This document shows, in pieces, positions 1 through 8,865 of a stretch of 64,000 bases of DNA; position 1 is the stretch's first letter, and every line of letters begins with the position of its first letter. The stretch covers positions 1-64,000 of the forward strand of contig DAVZGP010000005.1 in assembly GCA_052274345.1 (NCBI GenBank), read 5' to 3'. The stretch is from Clostridium_AD sp937920395 (lineage in GTDB: Bacteria; Bacillota; Clostridia; Clostridiales; Clostridiaceae). The notes beneath the pieces are model-generated. The model was not told where the DNA came from, made no database searches, and saw nothing but the letters and a program-made list of their open reading frames with translations. The position numbers were made by a program, and so were the translations under genes.

Positions 1-81
1 TAAAATTTTAGATAGATATTTCACTAAAATCTTTTAGAGTTTCGCAATCAGCTATTTAAAGATTACATCTTACACTAGGTT

Positions 82-369
82 TTATTCGTTTAATGCATCA
101 ATAATTGCTTGATCGATTTTTTGTGGATTTATATTAGTTAAATAATTTATTGCCTTAATTACAGGGATTGAATATGTTCTTGATGCAATTGTTGTTGTAA
201 CTAGAAGATCTGCGTCAGCCTCGTAACCTGGAACTTCGGATATTTTACATTGAATTACTCTTGCGTTAAGATTTTTAGCTGCTATTAAATCCTCAACCTT
301 TTTGCATACAACTGTTGAAGTTGCTATCCCTGTACCACATGCCACCAATATTAATTTTTGCTTATTCAT
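82..369 (-). CDS. PTS sugar transporter subunit IIB (galactitol-type)
   Basis: Phosphocarrier subunit of a sugar phosphotransferase system: it takes phosphate from IIA on a cysteine and passes it to sugar entering through the membrane IIC. The 95-residue protein is one IIB domain. A first beta strand runs into ACGTGIATS, giving C11 as the predicted phospho-cysteine, the layout of GatB-like IIB proteins. ATG 369 lies behind AGAGGAGG. The IIA gene ends 24 bases upstream on the same strand, so both belong to one operon. IIC is not in the window; it probably lies beyond position 1. The sugar cannot be inferred from these subunits. Confidence 0.88.
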   Translation of the reverse strand: MNKQKLILVACGTGIATSTVVCKKVEDLIAAKNLNARVIQCKISEVPGYEADADLLVTTTIASRTYSIPVIKAINYLTNINPQKIDQAIIDALNE

Positions 370-393
370 TATTATTTCCTCCTCTAAATTAAA

Positions 394-870
394 TTAATTT
401 GTAATGGAATCGAATTTCGTTAGTATGTCATATAATTCTTCACTGTCTTTTGCCTTACTCAAACTTTTTAAAACATCTTCATTTTGAATTAAAAACATTA
501 GCTGCTGAAGCATACTTATTTGACTATGAGGTTCTTTTAAAACCATACAAAATACAACGTTTACATCTACTTGACCATCTCCATCCATATTAGTGAAGGT
601 TATTGGGTGTTTTAATGTTGCAACTGCTATTGCAGGTTTAAGTACATGGATTGCATCAGTGTGTGGTATTGCAACATTGTATGTTCCAAGTGTTAGACCA
701 GTCGGGAATTTACTTTCTCTTGCTACTAAACCACCATAAAAGGAATCCTTTACATAGTTAGCCTTTAACAATATTTTGGACAAAGCATAAAAGATATCGT
801 CTGTTGTTTCTGCTTCGAGATTGTTTATTATTAAATCTTTGTTTAAATATTCAGTAATACTTTCTGTCAT
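394..870 (-). CDS. PTS sugar transporter subunit IIA (fructose/galactitol type)
   Basis: Cytoplasmic IIA domain that accepts phosphate from HPr on a histidine and hands it to the IIB encoded just downstream. The 158 residues match the length of a free-standing PTS_EIIA_2 domain. The active-site stretch VAIPHTD places the phospho-histidine at H70. The start has a GGGGGAAG ribosome site. Two sigma-54 promoters lie 70-185 bases upstream on the same strand, and the next gene upstream encodes a LevR-type sigma-54 activator. Induction is therefore probably controlled by sugar flux through PTS phosphorylation of that activator. Confidence 0.9.
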   Translation of the reverse strand: MTESITEYLNKDLIINNLEAETTDDIFYALSKILLKANYVKDSFYGGLVARESKFPTGLTLGTYNVAIPHTDAIHVLKPAIAVATLKHPITFTNMDGDGQVDVNVVFCMVLKEPHSQISMLQQLMFLIQNEDVLKSLSKAKDSEELYDILTKFDSITN

Positions 871-941
871 TACACTTCCCCCTTTTGGGTATAATTTTTA
901 ATCTGTTTTATTTTGTATTTACTCTTTCTACATTAATACTG

Positions 942-958
942 TAGCAAGTATCATGCCA
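942..958 (-). promoter_or_regulatory. Sigma-54 (-24/-12) promoter, proximal copy
   Basis: On the minus strand this reads TGGCATGATACTTGCTA, a TGGCA-N7-TTGC match with GG and GC correctly spaced for sigma-54 (RpoN/SigL). It lies about 70 bases before the IIA start and next to a LevR-type activator gene. The element and its upstream flank are repeated at 1038-1054. Confidence 0.85.
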
Positions 959-1037
959 TAAACCTGTTGAAAAGGTAATAGATTGTTTTTAATAAAAAAA
1001 ATAACTTGATTTACTTACCTTTGTATATATAAGTATG

Positions 1038-1054
1038 TAGCAAGTATCGTGCCA
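1038..1054 (-). promoter_or_regulatory. Sigma-54 (-24/-12) promoter, distal copy
   Basis: On the minus strand this reads TGGCACGATACTTGCTA, a textbook TGGCAC-N5-TTGCT sigma-54 element. It is 96 bases upstream of the proximal copy. The two share about 36 bases, including the upstream flank CCTGTTGA, so this looks like a duplicated promoter segment and not a chance match. Confidence 0.87.
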
Positions 1055-1095
1055 TAAGCCTGTTGATAAGGTTATAAATCACTCTATTTATAAAA

Positions 1096-1128
1096 AAAAG
1101 ATAAAAGCTTGTTTAGCTTTTATCTTTT
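1096..1128 (-). terminator. Intrinsic terminator after the levR-like gene
   Basis: A 13-bp perfect stem (AAAAGATAAAAGC with its complement) around a 7-base loop, ending in a T tract on the minus strand. It lies 28 bases past the activator stop codon and isolates that gene from the sigma-54 promoters that follow. Confidence 0.85.
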
Positions 1129-1155
1129 AAAAAGACTCTTAATTAGGAAGGAGTA

Positions 1156-4116
1156 TTATCGCTCTAAAAATAAATTGGCAATCTCTTTGGCCGAGTGGAC
1201 TTTATCTAGTTTCTTTATTGTCTCAGCTTTACATAATAAATCAAACAAATTCAAAATTACATCATGATCATTTTCTTTAAGCGCAATCATAATAACTAGA
1301 TTCGTTTCAGTATCATTCTCCCAAGGTATAGAATTTTTAAGCTTAAAAATGGCTAATGTTGGTTTTTTCACGTTTTCGGGCAAACCGTGAGGTATGGCCA
1401 CATTACCTACAATCATTGTACCTCCCATCATTTCTCTTTTATATATGCTCATAGCATAATCTTCATTAACATTACCTTTCAATTTTAGAAGGTTACTCAT
1501 TTCATCAATTACATCAACCTTTGAAAATAGGTCATCTCTAATTTGTATGAGTTCTTCATCTATTACAGATGACAAGGGGCTTACTACTGTTATTCCCATT
1601 AAATTTCTTAACATTATTTTAGCATCTTCTTTTAAAATATCTTGAAATGAAATGAATGGAATATCTAAAATTTCAGGATTAATAGTTCCAACTATTGCAA
1701 TTATATTATGATCTTCATTAATACTTCGAATCTTATCTTGTGCACTATTTCTATTCATAATTCCAATTGGAATTATGTTTATATTTTCGCTTGAACAATC
1801 CATTATATCTTCAAGATATTTTTTAATTTTAAGTGCTGTGCCGACACCTGTTATGCATACCGTAATTATAGTTTTTAAATACTTTTTAACTCCTTTTACT
1901 TGCTTAACATAGGTTTTATCTCCGTCTATAGCATCCGCTATTTCGTCAAGATCACTTGTTATTAGTGCTCGCCTAACTGCCTCAAGTACCATTACTGTAT
2001 CTACTCTAGCAATTATTCTTGTAGGGATTCCTGTCTGCTTTGTAATAATTTCACCAAAAGTTACGAGAGACCCCATATCTACGAGTAGCAAGCATCCTTT
2101 ACCTTCATTTACTTTCTTTACTGTCTCTATAGTCTTTTTAAGTAGTGTTTGAGGACTCTCATCAAGTGACATTTCAATTCCTATAGCTAGGTTAGTACCT
2201 AATAGCTTATTTGATACATCTACCATTCCACAAGCTACATGACCGTGACTTAATACAATAACACTTACTCTACTTATTTTTTGATCTATAGTAGAAAAAG
2301 TTTTTAAATACATAGCGATAAAACCAATTTCATCTTCCGGTAACTCTATAGATAGACCATTGTTTATTTCTATAGCAAGTATTTTAGCAACTCTGTATTC
2401 ATTATGATATTCATTTTTAATATATTCCAATTGAGAGTTTATAATTGTTTTTCCTGCTTTTAAACGGTCATAAGTAGAATTTAGATGAACTGCTATACAA
2501 TAATAAAAGTTTTCTTTTAAATTTTCTATATAACTTTTAGCTATGTTAGTTACATTTTCAACAACCCTTAATACTTTTTCATCAACTATATTCTTTAGCT
2601 CTTCTTTAGAGAAAAAGGTATTTGACTCTATATTTTTAGCAAATCTATTTAAATCAAATTTCATTTTATTCCATATAATTTTATTTATTTCCTTTTTATT
2701 AAGTCCTTGTTTTTCAAGGTGATAATATTTTTCTTGTATATTACTATATATTTCATCAGGCAATATATATCTATCATCTCTTAATTTTTGGGAACTTACA
2801 TTTCCGGGATTAACAACTAAATCATCATTACATATATCATCTGTTATTGAATTCCTGCTTGCAACGCTGAGTATTCCCAGAGGTACATGATCTGGTAAAT
2901 CTGTTATTTCAATAACAACGGCTAAGTCATTGCTCAGTGAATTAAGGAAACCTCTCGCGCAGGCTACTTGAATATCACTTCTTAACTGGCCTATATTACC
3001 TGGGCAATCATATAATAGCAATGATCTAATAACATAAAATTTAATAGTAAGTTCTTTTCCAACTCTTTGAGCCTCTTGAGAAAAGAAATTTTCAATTAAT
3101 ATGTATCTTTCAGTAATTGGCCTATCATTAATTGAGGGGAGAGCAATTATCATTGGAATCCTTCTTCTAAAAGTTAATAATAAAGAGGATTCTGGATCCT
3201 CTGTAGTTGCTGCAGTTATCATAACATTTGCCGTTCTACTATTTTCTGTTTCGCCTAGTCTTCTATATTTCCCCTTATCTAGCAAATGAAATAATATTTC
3301 TTGACCTTCATTAGGTAACCTATGCACTTCATCTAAAAATAATATACCGCCATTAGCTTTTTCTACTATGCCGATTTTATCAGTATTTGCACCAGTGAAC
3401 GCACCTTTTACATATCCAAATAATTGAGATAGAAGTAATTGGGGATTCTCTGCATAATCTGCACAATTAAATACTATAAAAGGAGCATTCTTATTAAAAT
3501 TAGAGGAATTAATTGCAAACTTATACATAGCTTCTGCAAAAAAACTTTTTCCTACTCCAGACGGCCCAAGTATTAGTGTATGGAGTCCATGTGGTGGATA
3601 TAAAATTGCGGCTTCTGCTTGCCTTACTTGATTCCGGAGTGATCCATGATATCCTATAATCTCTCTTAAATTATTAGTTTTAGCTTTTTTATATAAATCT
3701 TTTCCAGTAGCTACTTTATTGTTGGTTACATTTTCTACAACGTCTACAATAACATCTTCAACAACATTTTTATCGTTATCTACATTATTGCTCGAAACCA
3801 ATAAATCAATTTGTCGTCTTATTTGAGTGACGGAGTACCTGGAGATATCATATCCAATGTCCAAAAGTTTTTTACTTAACATATTATCTGATATTGGTTT
3901 TTCAGGTGATAATAGTTTTTCGTCAGTAATAATTTTTTTTATATCATTACGTAAAAGTTCATCTCGCCTTTGGTTAGAATTAGGTATATTTTTTTCTTTC
4001 CTTAATTGAGTTATATATGCTCTAGTAGTGTTTACTTTTTTTGCAATATCCTTATCAGTTAAGGGTATCTTTTTATTTTCAGTTTCAATTAGTTCAAGTA
4101 TTGTATTTTCAATCAC
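1156..4116 (-). CDS. levR: LevR-type sigma-54-dependent PTS-regulated transcriptional activator
   Basis: Enhancer-binding activator that drives sigma-54 promoters when its PTS-controlled domains are correctly phosphorylated. Visible parts in order: N-terminal helix-turn-helix region (about 1-70); AAA+ domain with Walker A GPSGVGKS near 183-190, the sigma-54 contact loop GAFTGA near 236, and Walker B LFLDEVHRLP near 255; a PRD domain around 490-600; a mannose-type IIA domain with LSHGH near 622; a IIB-like domain with CITGVGTA near 753; and a C-terminal IIA domain with VAIPHG near 905. The chosen start is GTG 4116, placed 8 bases after GGAGG; an ATG at 4185 has no ribosome site. At 986 residues it is full length. 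Its targets are most likely the adjacent PTS promoters. Confidence 0.92.
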   Translation of the reverse strand: MIENTILELIETENKKIPLTDKDIAKKVNTTRAYITQLRKEKNIPNSNQRRDELLRNDIKKIITDEKLLSPEKPISDNMLSKKLLDIGYDISRYSVTQIRRQIDLLVSSNNVDNDKNVVEDVIVDVVENVTNNKVATGKDLYKKAKTNNLREIIGYHGSLRNQVRQAEAAILYPPHGLHTLILGPSGVGKSFFAEAMYKFAINSSNFNKNAPFIVFNCADYAENPQLLLSQLFGYVKGAFTGANTDKIGIVEKANGGILFLDEVHRLPNEGQEILFHLLDKGKYRRLGETENSRTANVMITAATTEDPESSLLLTFRRRIPMIIALPSINDRPITERYILIENFFSQEAQRVGKELTIKFYVIRSLLLYDCPGNIGQLRSDIQVACARGFLNSLSNDLAVVIEITDLPDHVPLGILSVASRNSITDDICNDDLVVNPGNVSSQKLRDDRYILPDEIYSNIQEKYYHLEKQGLNKKEINKIIWNKMKFDLNRFAKNIESNTFFSKEELKNIVDEKVLRVVENVTNIAKSYIENLKENFYYCIAVHLNSTYDRLKAGKTIINSQLEYIKNEYHNEYRVAKILAIEINNGLSIELPEDEIGFIAMYLKTFSTIDQKISRVSVIVLSHGHVACGMVDVSNKLLGTNLAIGIEMSLDESPQTLLKKTIETVKKVNEGKGCLLLVDMGSLVTFGEIITKQTGIPTRIIARVDTVMVLEAVRRALITSDLDEIADAIDGDKTYVKQVKGVKKYLKTIITVCITGVGTALKIKKYLEDIMDCSSENINIIPIGIMNRNSAQDKIRSINEDHNIIAIVGTINPEILDIPFISFQDILKEDAKIMLRNLMGITVVSPLSSVIDEELIQIRDDLFSKVDVIDEMSNLLKLKGNVNEDYAMSIYKREMMGGTMIVGNVAIPHGLPENVKKPTLAIFKLKNSIPWENDTETNLVIMIALKENDHDVILNLFDLLCKAETIKKLDKVHSAKEIANLFLER

Positions 4117-4347
4117 AATGTATACCTCCAATAAACCACTTATTCCTATTATGTTAATTGTATTCGATTTCTGATATCGTTTCAATATAAAAAAATGTTA
4201 TTGATATAATATAATTACATTTATTCAATAAATTGATGATAATAATGTAGTATGATTTTTCTATTCATATAATGTTATTAAAAAACACATGACTTTTACA
4301 TAGTTTAATGCTATATTTTATTAAAGATAATTTAAGGAGGAGTTGTA

Positions 4348-4605
4348 ATGTTTGTTGATAACGATAAAGACAATAAAATACATGATTTAGAATATGAACT
4401 AAAAGAAATGAAATTACAATATGAATTAATGAAATGCAACTCAAATAAGGAGCTTAAAGAATATCAAAATAGAAACAAAATATTAAGTTCAAAGCTTTTA
4501 ACTAGAGATGAAAAAATTATTATATTAGAATCTAATAGGGATACAACGGAGTTATACATAAAGTACCTAGAAAAAGAAGCATCATCTAATGAGAGAGTTT
4601 CATAG
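4348..4605 (+). CDS. Small charged coiled-coil protein of unknown function
   Basis: An 85-residue protein I do not recognise. It is rich in Lys, Glu and Asn, and hydrophobic residues spaced by three and four from about residue 10 to 75 suggest one long coiled coil. No signal peptide, membrane segment or cysteine cluster is visible. The ribosome site AAGGAGGAG precedes ATG 4348, so translation is likely. The gene lies divergent from the PTS activator and 58 bases before a peptidoglycan transglycosylase gene, with which it may be co-transcribed. Confidence 0.65.
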   Translation: MFVDNDKDNKIHDLEYELKEMKLQYELMKCNSNKELKEYQNRNKILSSKLLTRDEKIIILESNRDTTELYIKYLEKEASSNERVS

Positions 4606-4663
4606 GAGTTATTATTGGTATTTTACTAAGAGTAAGTCATTCTTTGTGTGATAGGAGGACTTT

Positions 4664-5383
4664 ATGCAGAGATTAAAAAAAGGTATGTTAAAATTTATCA
4701 TATTTATATTTATAGTTTTTAGTATTAGCTGGTTTGGCTTAAAGTATTATTTTAGTCATGTTAACAGAATTACAGATAAGGTACGTAGTGATGTGCTCAC
4801 TGAGGTGAAAGCACATAATAGTCAATTATTATTGTACAACGATATACCGCAGATGTATAGAAAGGCCATTGTATCAACAGAAGATCGAAGCTTTTTTACA
4901 AACAAAGGGTTGGATGTCAGAGGAATCACACGGGCAGTGTTTGTGAATGTTAAAAGTGGACAAGCGATTCAAGGCGGGTCTACAATTACGCAACAGTTAA
5001 TTCATAACACTATTTCACGGGATACATCAAAATCCCTAATGTGGAAATTACATGAGAGTGTCTATGCAATTGGTCTGTATGATACGATGAATAAGGAAGA
5101 AACATTTGCTTTTTATACCAACATCATTTACTTTGGGCATGGGGCTTACGGATTGTATCAAGCATCGCAGACTTACTTTGGAAAAGCTCCATCTGAGTTA
5201 AACGCAGGAGAACTGACCATGCTTGCCGGTCTTCCGAATGCTCCAAGTGTTTATGATCCATATAAAAACAGAACACTTGCAATAGAAAGGCAACATATTG
5301 TAATTGGAAATATGGTTAAAAACGGTGTTATTAGTGAATTTCAGGCTAAGCAGATTACTAGTCAACCAATTGTACTTAAGTAA
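4664..5383 (+). CDS. Monofunctional peptidoglycan glycosyltransferase (GT51)
   Basis: Polymerises lipid II into glycan strands on the outer face of the membrane. Residues 9-29 form the N-terminal membrane anchor, and the rest is one GT51 domain. The catalytic glutamate motif is EDRSFF at 73-78, followed by GGSTITQQL at 104-112 and a downstream YFGKAP stretch. There is no penicillin-binding transpeptidase domain, and 239 residues is the usual size of a monofunctional enzyme (MtgA/SgtB type). It starts behind AGGAGG and is followed by a terminator hairpin. Confidence 0.9.
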   Translation: MQRLKKGMLKFIIFIFIVFSISWFGLKYYFSHVNRITDKVRSDVLTEVKAHNSQLLLYNDIPQMYRKAIVSTEDRSFFTNKGLDVRGITRAVFVNVKSGQAIQGGSTITQQLIHNTISRDTSKSLMWKLHESVYAIGLYDTMNKEETFAFYTNIIYFGHGAYGLYQASQTYFGKAPSELNAGELTMLAGLPNAPSVYDPYKNRTLAIERQHIVIGNMVKNGVISEFQAKQITSQPIVLK

Positions 5384-5393
5384 ACAAAAAAAT

Positions 5394-5422
5394 AAAAAAA
5401 CATCTAATATTTAGATGTTTTC
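5394..5422 (+). terminator. Terminator after the transglycosylase gene
   Basis: ACATCTAA and its complement TTAGATGT surround a 3-base loop. An A tract lies before the stem and TTTTCT follows, so it could work in both directions. It lies 10-40 bases after the stop codon. Confidence 0.7.
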
Positions 5423-5434
5423 TAAAGGTTTAAA

Positions 5435-5459
5435 GTGATGGAATAAATAATTCCATCAC
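5435..5459 (-). terminator. Possible terminator for the small minus-strand gene
   Basis: A 10-bp perfect stem, GTGATGGAAT with its complement, around a 5-base loop. It lies 13 bases beyond the stop of the small gene at 5472-5648. Only a short T run follows, so termination is less certain than the hairpin itself. Confidence 0.5.
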
Positions 5460-5471
5460 TCTTTGTATGTA

Positions 5472-5648
5472 TTATTTATTAAATAATACGTTGCCAAAGT
5501 GCATGTTAGTTACCTTATTTTCTATCTCTATTCCTTCACATTCCATCTTTAGTAATGTCATTTCTTTAGTGAATTCTATTAGTGCAAGTGTTATTAACAC
5601 AATACCTATAAATCCTATTATTATATCTGATCCCATAATTTTTTTCAT
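5472..5648 (-). CDS. Small single-span membrane protein
   Basis: A 58-residue reading frame running from ATG 5648 to TAA 5472. The start is MKKIMGSD, followed by a hydrophobic helix of about 18 residues (IIIGFIGIVLITLALIEF), then a short charged tail ending NVLFNK. AGGAG lies immediately before ATG 5648, which is unusually close; a second in-frame ATG at 5636 has the same AGGAG 12 bases upstream, so the exact start is open. The plus-strand frame over the same bases has no ribosome site. The function is unknown. Confidence 0.5.
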   Translation of the reverse strand: MKKIMGSDIIIGFIGIVLITLALIEFTKEMTLLKMECEGIEIENKVTNMHFGNVLFNK

Positions 5649-5902
5649 CTCCTAAAACAACTCATAATTTCAATCTATGGCAAAATTATACTATGATATA
5701 TAGGGGACAAGCAACTTCCAAAATAGGCGCATAATACGTTTACTTATGTAAAATCATTTGAAATGATATTAATTGCTCCCATAAACTTATACTATTAGGA
5801 AATTTTTATATTTTAGTCGCAGTTAATATTATGTTAATATTAGTAATATATAATAAAGAGTATAATATAGAAGAAAGAAGTCTATTGGATGCTGATTCTT
5901 AA

Positions 5903-6148
5903 AAATATTGTAAAAGAATATACAGCAGGACATTTTTCCTTGTTTTTAATGCACAAACACTTATTGTAGGTCTTATTTCTGATATAATAGGGTTCTGCAT
6001 CATTTGTGTCTTAAGCATTTTCAAACTGCATGTCGCTTCCATACTGGTTATTGTTATCATCAGCATGGGAAATCACTTTATGGCAGGTCTTATTCCTTAC
6101 ATAATTGCAGCAAAGGAAGATTATTTTATCACATTAAAAAGTGATTAA
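5903..6148 (+). pseudogene. Remnant of a membrane protein gene (3' end only)
   Basis: About 80 open codons with no usable start, entered directly after a stop at 5900. The translation is strongly hydrophobic, with two helices (around LIVGLISDIIGFCIICVL and SILVIVIISMGNHFMAGL), then a polar end and stop TAA at 6146. This looks like the C-terminal end of a multi-span membrane protein, perhaps an ABC permease, whose upstream part has been lost or scrambled. I could not assign the family. The rest of 5656-6218 shows nothing else recognisable. Confidence 0.4.
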
Positions 6149-6218
6149 TGAATATAAAGATTTATCGAAACCATACGTTATTGAAAGAAAATATTTTTAA
6201 TATAAAGGAGAGAACATT

Positions 6219-8006
6219 ATGTCTAAAGTAATAGGTATTGATTTAGGTACAACAAATTCTTGCGTTGCGGTAATGGAAGGTGGGGAGGCTGTCATAATTC
6301 CTAATGCAGAGGGTGGTCGCACAACTCCATCTATAGTTGCATTTTCTAAAACTGGTGAGAGGCTAATAGGTGACCCTGCAAAACATCAGATAGTTACTAA
6401 TCATGAGCGTACAATAAGTTCCATCAAGCGTGAAATGGGTAGCGACTATAGGGCTAATATTGATGGAAAAAAATATTCACCACAAGAACTTTCTGCAATG
6501 ATACTTCAAAAACTTAAAACAGATGCAGAAAGTTATCTTGGCGAAACTGTAAGTGATGCTGTAATTACCGTACCTGCATATTTCACAGATGCACAAAGGC
6601 AAGCAACTAAAGATGCGGGTAAAATTGCTGGATTAAATGTACAACGAATTATTAACGAGCCTACAGCGGCTGCAGTTGCTTATGGTGTAGATAAAGAAAC
6701 ACCTCAAAAGGTCATGGTGTACGATTTTGGAGGAGGCACATTTGATGTGTCTATACTTGATATCAATAATGGAGTTATTGAAGTACTTGCGACTGCAGGA
6801 AATAATCGGTTAGGCGGCGATGATTTTGATAGCTGCGTGGTTGATTATCTTGCAAGCGAATTTAAAAAGGAAAACCATTTTAATCTTAAAAAAGATCCTA
6901 CGGCTATGCAACGAGTAAAGGAAGCTGCAGAGATAGCAAAAGTTGAACTTAGCGGTATGACATCAACTGAGGTGAATCTTCCCTTTATTACATCGATTAA
7001 GTCAAGCCCAGTACATATGAATATTACACTTACAAGGGCAAAATTTGATGAGCTTACAATGCAACTAGTAGAGGCAACAATGGATCCGATGCATCAGGCA
7101 ATGAATGATTCTGGTCTCAATATATCAGAAATCAGTAAGGTTTTACTTGTGGGAGGATCCAGCCGTATACCAGCAGTGCAAGAGAGCGTTAAAAAGTTCA
7201 TAGGCAAAGATCCATTTAAAGGTATTAATCCAGATGAATGTGTTGCAATGGGTGCTGCTTTTCAAGCAGGAGTGCTTGTAGGTGTTGTAAAAGGATTGTT
7301 ACTTTTAGACGTAACACCACTTTCCCTAGGTATTGAAACTATGGGTGGAGTTTTTTCAAGAATTATTGATCGTAACACAACGCTTCCAATAAAAAAGAGT
7401 CAAATTTTCACTACAAGTGGTAATTTTCAAACATCTGTTGAAATTCATGTTTTACAGGGTGAACGTGAAATGGCAAAGAGCAACAAAACATTAGGTAAAT
7501 TTAAATTAAAAGGTATTCGTCGTGCACCAAGAGGTGTTCCACAAATTGAGGTATCATTTAGTATAGATGCAAATGGTATTGTAAATGTATCTGCAAAAGA
7601 TTTGGGAACTGGAAAAGAACAAAATATTAATATTACTGCTACCTCAAACCTTAGTCAGTCCGAAATTGATCAAGCTATTCTTGATGCAAAGAAGTTCTCG
7701 GTTGAGGATACAAAAAATAAAGAAGAAGCCACAATAAAAGATCAAGTGGAACAGGTAATTTATAAGGCATCGACACTTATGAAAAAGCTCGATAAAAATG
7801 ACAGTTCAGTACTTAAAGAATCTGTTAAAAATACTAAAAAAGTATTAAAGAGCAAAGATAAAACACAAATGGTTGAAGCCTGTAATGATTTATCCAAAGT
7901 GGTAGAGGAAATGGAACAGAAACTTCCACATGATGATATTTCAAATACCACAAGTAATAATGAAGACAATAAAGATAATAAAAACAATGAGGATAATGAA
8001 AAATAA
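6219..8006 (+). CDS. dnaK: DnaK-type Hsp70 chaperone (paralogue)
   Basis: ATP-driven chaperone. The nucleotide-binding domain starts IGIDLGTTNSCVAV and carries the phosphate-loop stretch DFGGGTFDVS; the substrate-binding domain follows from about residue 370. The C-terminal lid ends in a short Asn/Asp/Lys-rich tail instead of the usual EEVD-like end. At 595 residues it is slightly shorter than housekeeping DnaK. The context also differs: no hrcA or grpE and no CIRCE operator upstream. The following genes encode a DUF5685-like protein and a J-domain protein, so this looks like a second, specialised Hsp70. It starts behind AAAGGAGAG. Confidence 0.9.
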   Translation: MSKVIGIDLGTTNSCVAVMEGGEAVIIPNAEGGRTTPSIVAFSKTGERLIGDPAKHQIVTNHERTISSIKREMGSDYRANIDGKKYSPQELSAMILQKLKTDAESYLGETVSDAVITVPAYFTDAQRQATKDAGKIAGLNVQRIINEPTAAAVAYGVDKETPQKVMVYDFGGGTFDVSILDINNGVIEVLATAGNNRLGGDDFDSCVVDYLASEFKKENHFNLKKDPTAMQRVKEAAEIAKVELSGMTSTEVNLPFITSIKSSPVHMNITLTRAKFDELTMQLVEATMDPMHQAMNDSGLNISEISKVLLVGGSSRIPAVQESVKKFIGKDPFKGINPDECVAMGAAFQAGVLVGVVKGLLLLDVTPLSLGIETMGGVFSRIIDRNTTLPIKKSQIFTTSGNFQTSVEIHVLQGEREMAKSNKTLGKFKLKGIRRAPRGVPQIEVSFSIDANGIVNVSAKDLGTGKEQNINITATSNLSQSEIDQAILDAKKFSVEDTKNKEEATIKDQVEQVIYKASTLMKKLDKNDSSVLKESVKNTKKVLKSKDKTQMVEACNDLSKVVEEMEQKLPHDDISNTTSNNEDNKDNKNNEDNEK

Positions 8007-8046
8007 TAGTTGTAGGTGAAGTATATAAATAAGGCGGTTGAATAGT

Positions 8047-8865
8047 ATGTTTGGTTATGTAGTGGTAAATGTGGATAAGGTAACACTTGAAGAAAAAAAT
8101 CGATATAGAGCCTTTTATTGTGGATTATGTAAGACTCTAGGAACACGTCACGGAATAATAAGCCGTTTCACACTTACTTATGACATGACTTTTCTTGTCT
8201 TATTTCTTTCTGCACTTTATAAGAAAGATATTGTAATGCAAACTGAGTCTTGCATCATTCATCCTTTGAAGCCACATAAATATTGCATGAATGAAATAGT
8301 AGAGTATGGCGCTGACATGAATATTGTACTTGCCTATTACAAGTTTCTTGACGATTGGACAGATGATAAGAATATATTATCACTCAGCGCTGCAAAACTG
8401 TTTGAACGTCAATATAAGCGAATTGAAGGGCAATATCCAAATCAATGCAAGGTAATTAGCAAATGTCTTTGTGAGCTTTATGAAGTAGAAAAATCAGGAG
8501 AGACTAACCCAGACGTTCCTGCAAATTGTTTTGGGGAACTGATGGGCGAAATTTTTGTTTTAAGAGAAGATGAATATGCTAAAGAATTACGAGCATTTGG
8601 AACATCGCTAGGTAAGTTTATTTATATAATGGATGGTTGTATGGATTTAAAGTCTGATATAAAAAATGAGCGATATAATCCGATGATTATGTCATCATCT
8701 GAAAACTTTTATGACATTCTAAATCTGCTTATGTCTGACTGCATCGAAAATTATAAAAAGTTGCCAATTAGTCAAGATAAGGGATTGATTGAAAATATTC
8801 TATATTCAGGTGTTTGGACAAAGTATGAAGCAGAAAAAAACAAGACAAAAGGGGTGCACAAATAA
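8047..8865 (+). CDS. DUF5685-like protein in the Hsp70 cluster
   Basis: A 272-residue protein of unknown function that matches the DUF5685 family as I remember it: start MFGYVVVN, then the N-terminal cysteine pair FYCGLCKTLG at about 24-33, and a largely helical remainder. The start was moved to ATG 8047, because the TTG at 8038 sits on top of the weak AAGGCGG site. It lies between dnaK (40 bases) and the J-protein gene, with which it overlaps in TAATG, so translation is coupled. Its place suggests it is a client, adaptor or membrane-linked partner of this Hsp70. Confidence 0.75.
   Translation: MFGYVVVNVDKVTLEEKNRYRAFYCGLCKTLGTRHGIISRFTLTYDMTFLVLFLSALYKKDIVMQTESCIIHPLKPHKYCMNEIVEYGADMNIVLAYYKFLDDWTDDKNILSLSAAKLFERQYKRIEGQYPNQCKVISKCLCELYEVEKSGETNPDVPANCFGELMGEIFVLREDEYAKELRAFGTSLGKFIYIMDGCMDLKSDIKNERYNPMIMSSSENFYDILNLLMSDCIENYKKLPISQDKGLIENILYSGVWTKYEAEKNKTKGVHK

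Noticed and set aside
1..81. A further PTS gene (IIC) at the left edge
   Set aside because: The 81 bases hold no start signal on the minus strand; IIC, if present, lies outside the window.
5467..5655. A 62-codon plus-strand ORF
   Set aside because: No ribosome site; the minus strand of the same bases encodes a more plausible small membrane protein.
5700..6218. CIRCE/HrcA operator before dnaK
   Set aside because: No TTAGCACTC-N9-GAGTGCTAA dyad or near match was seen upstream of the gene.
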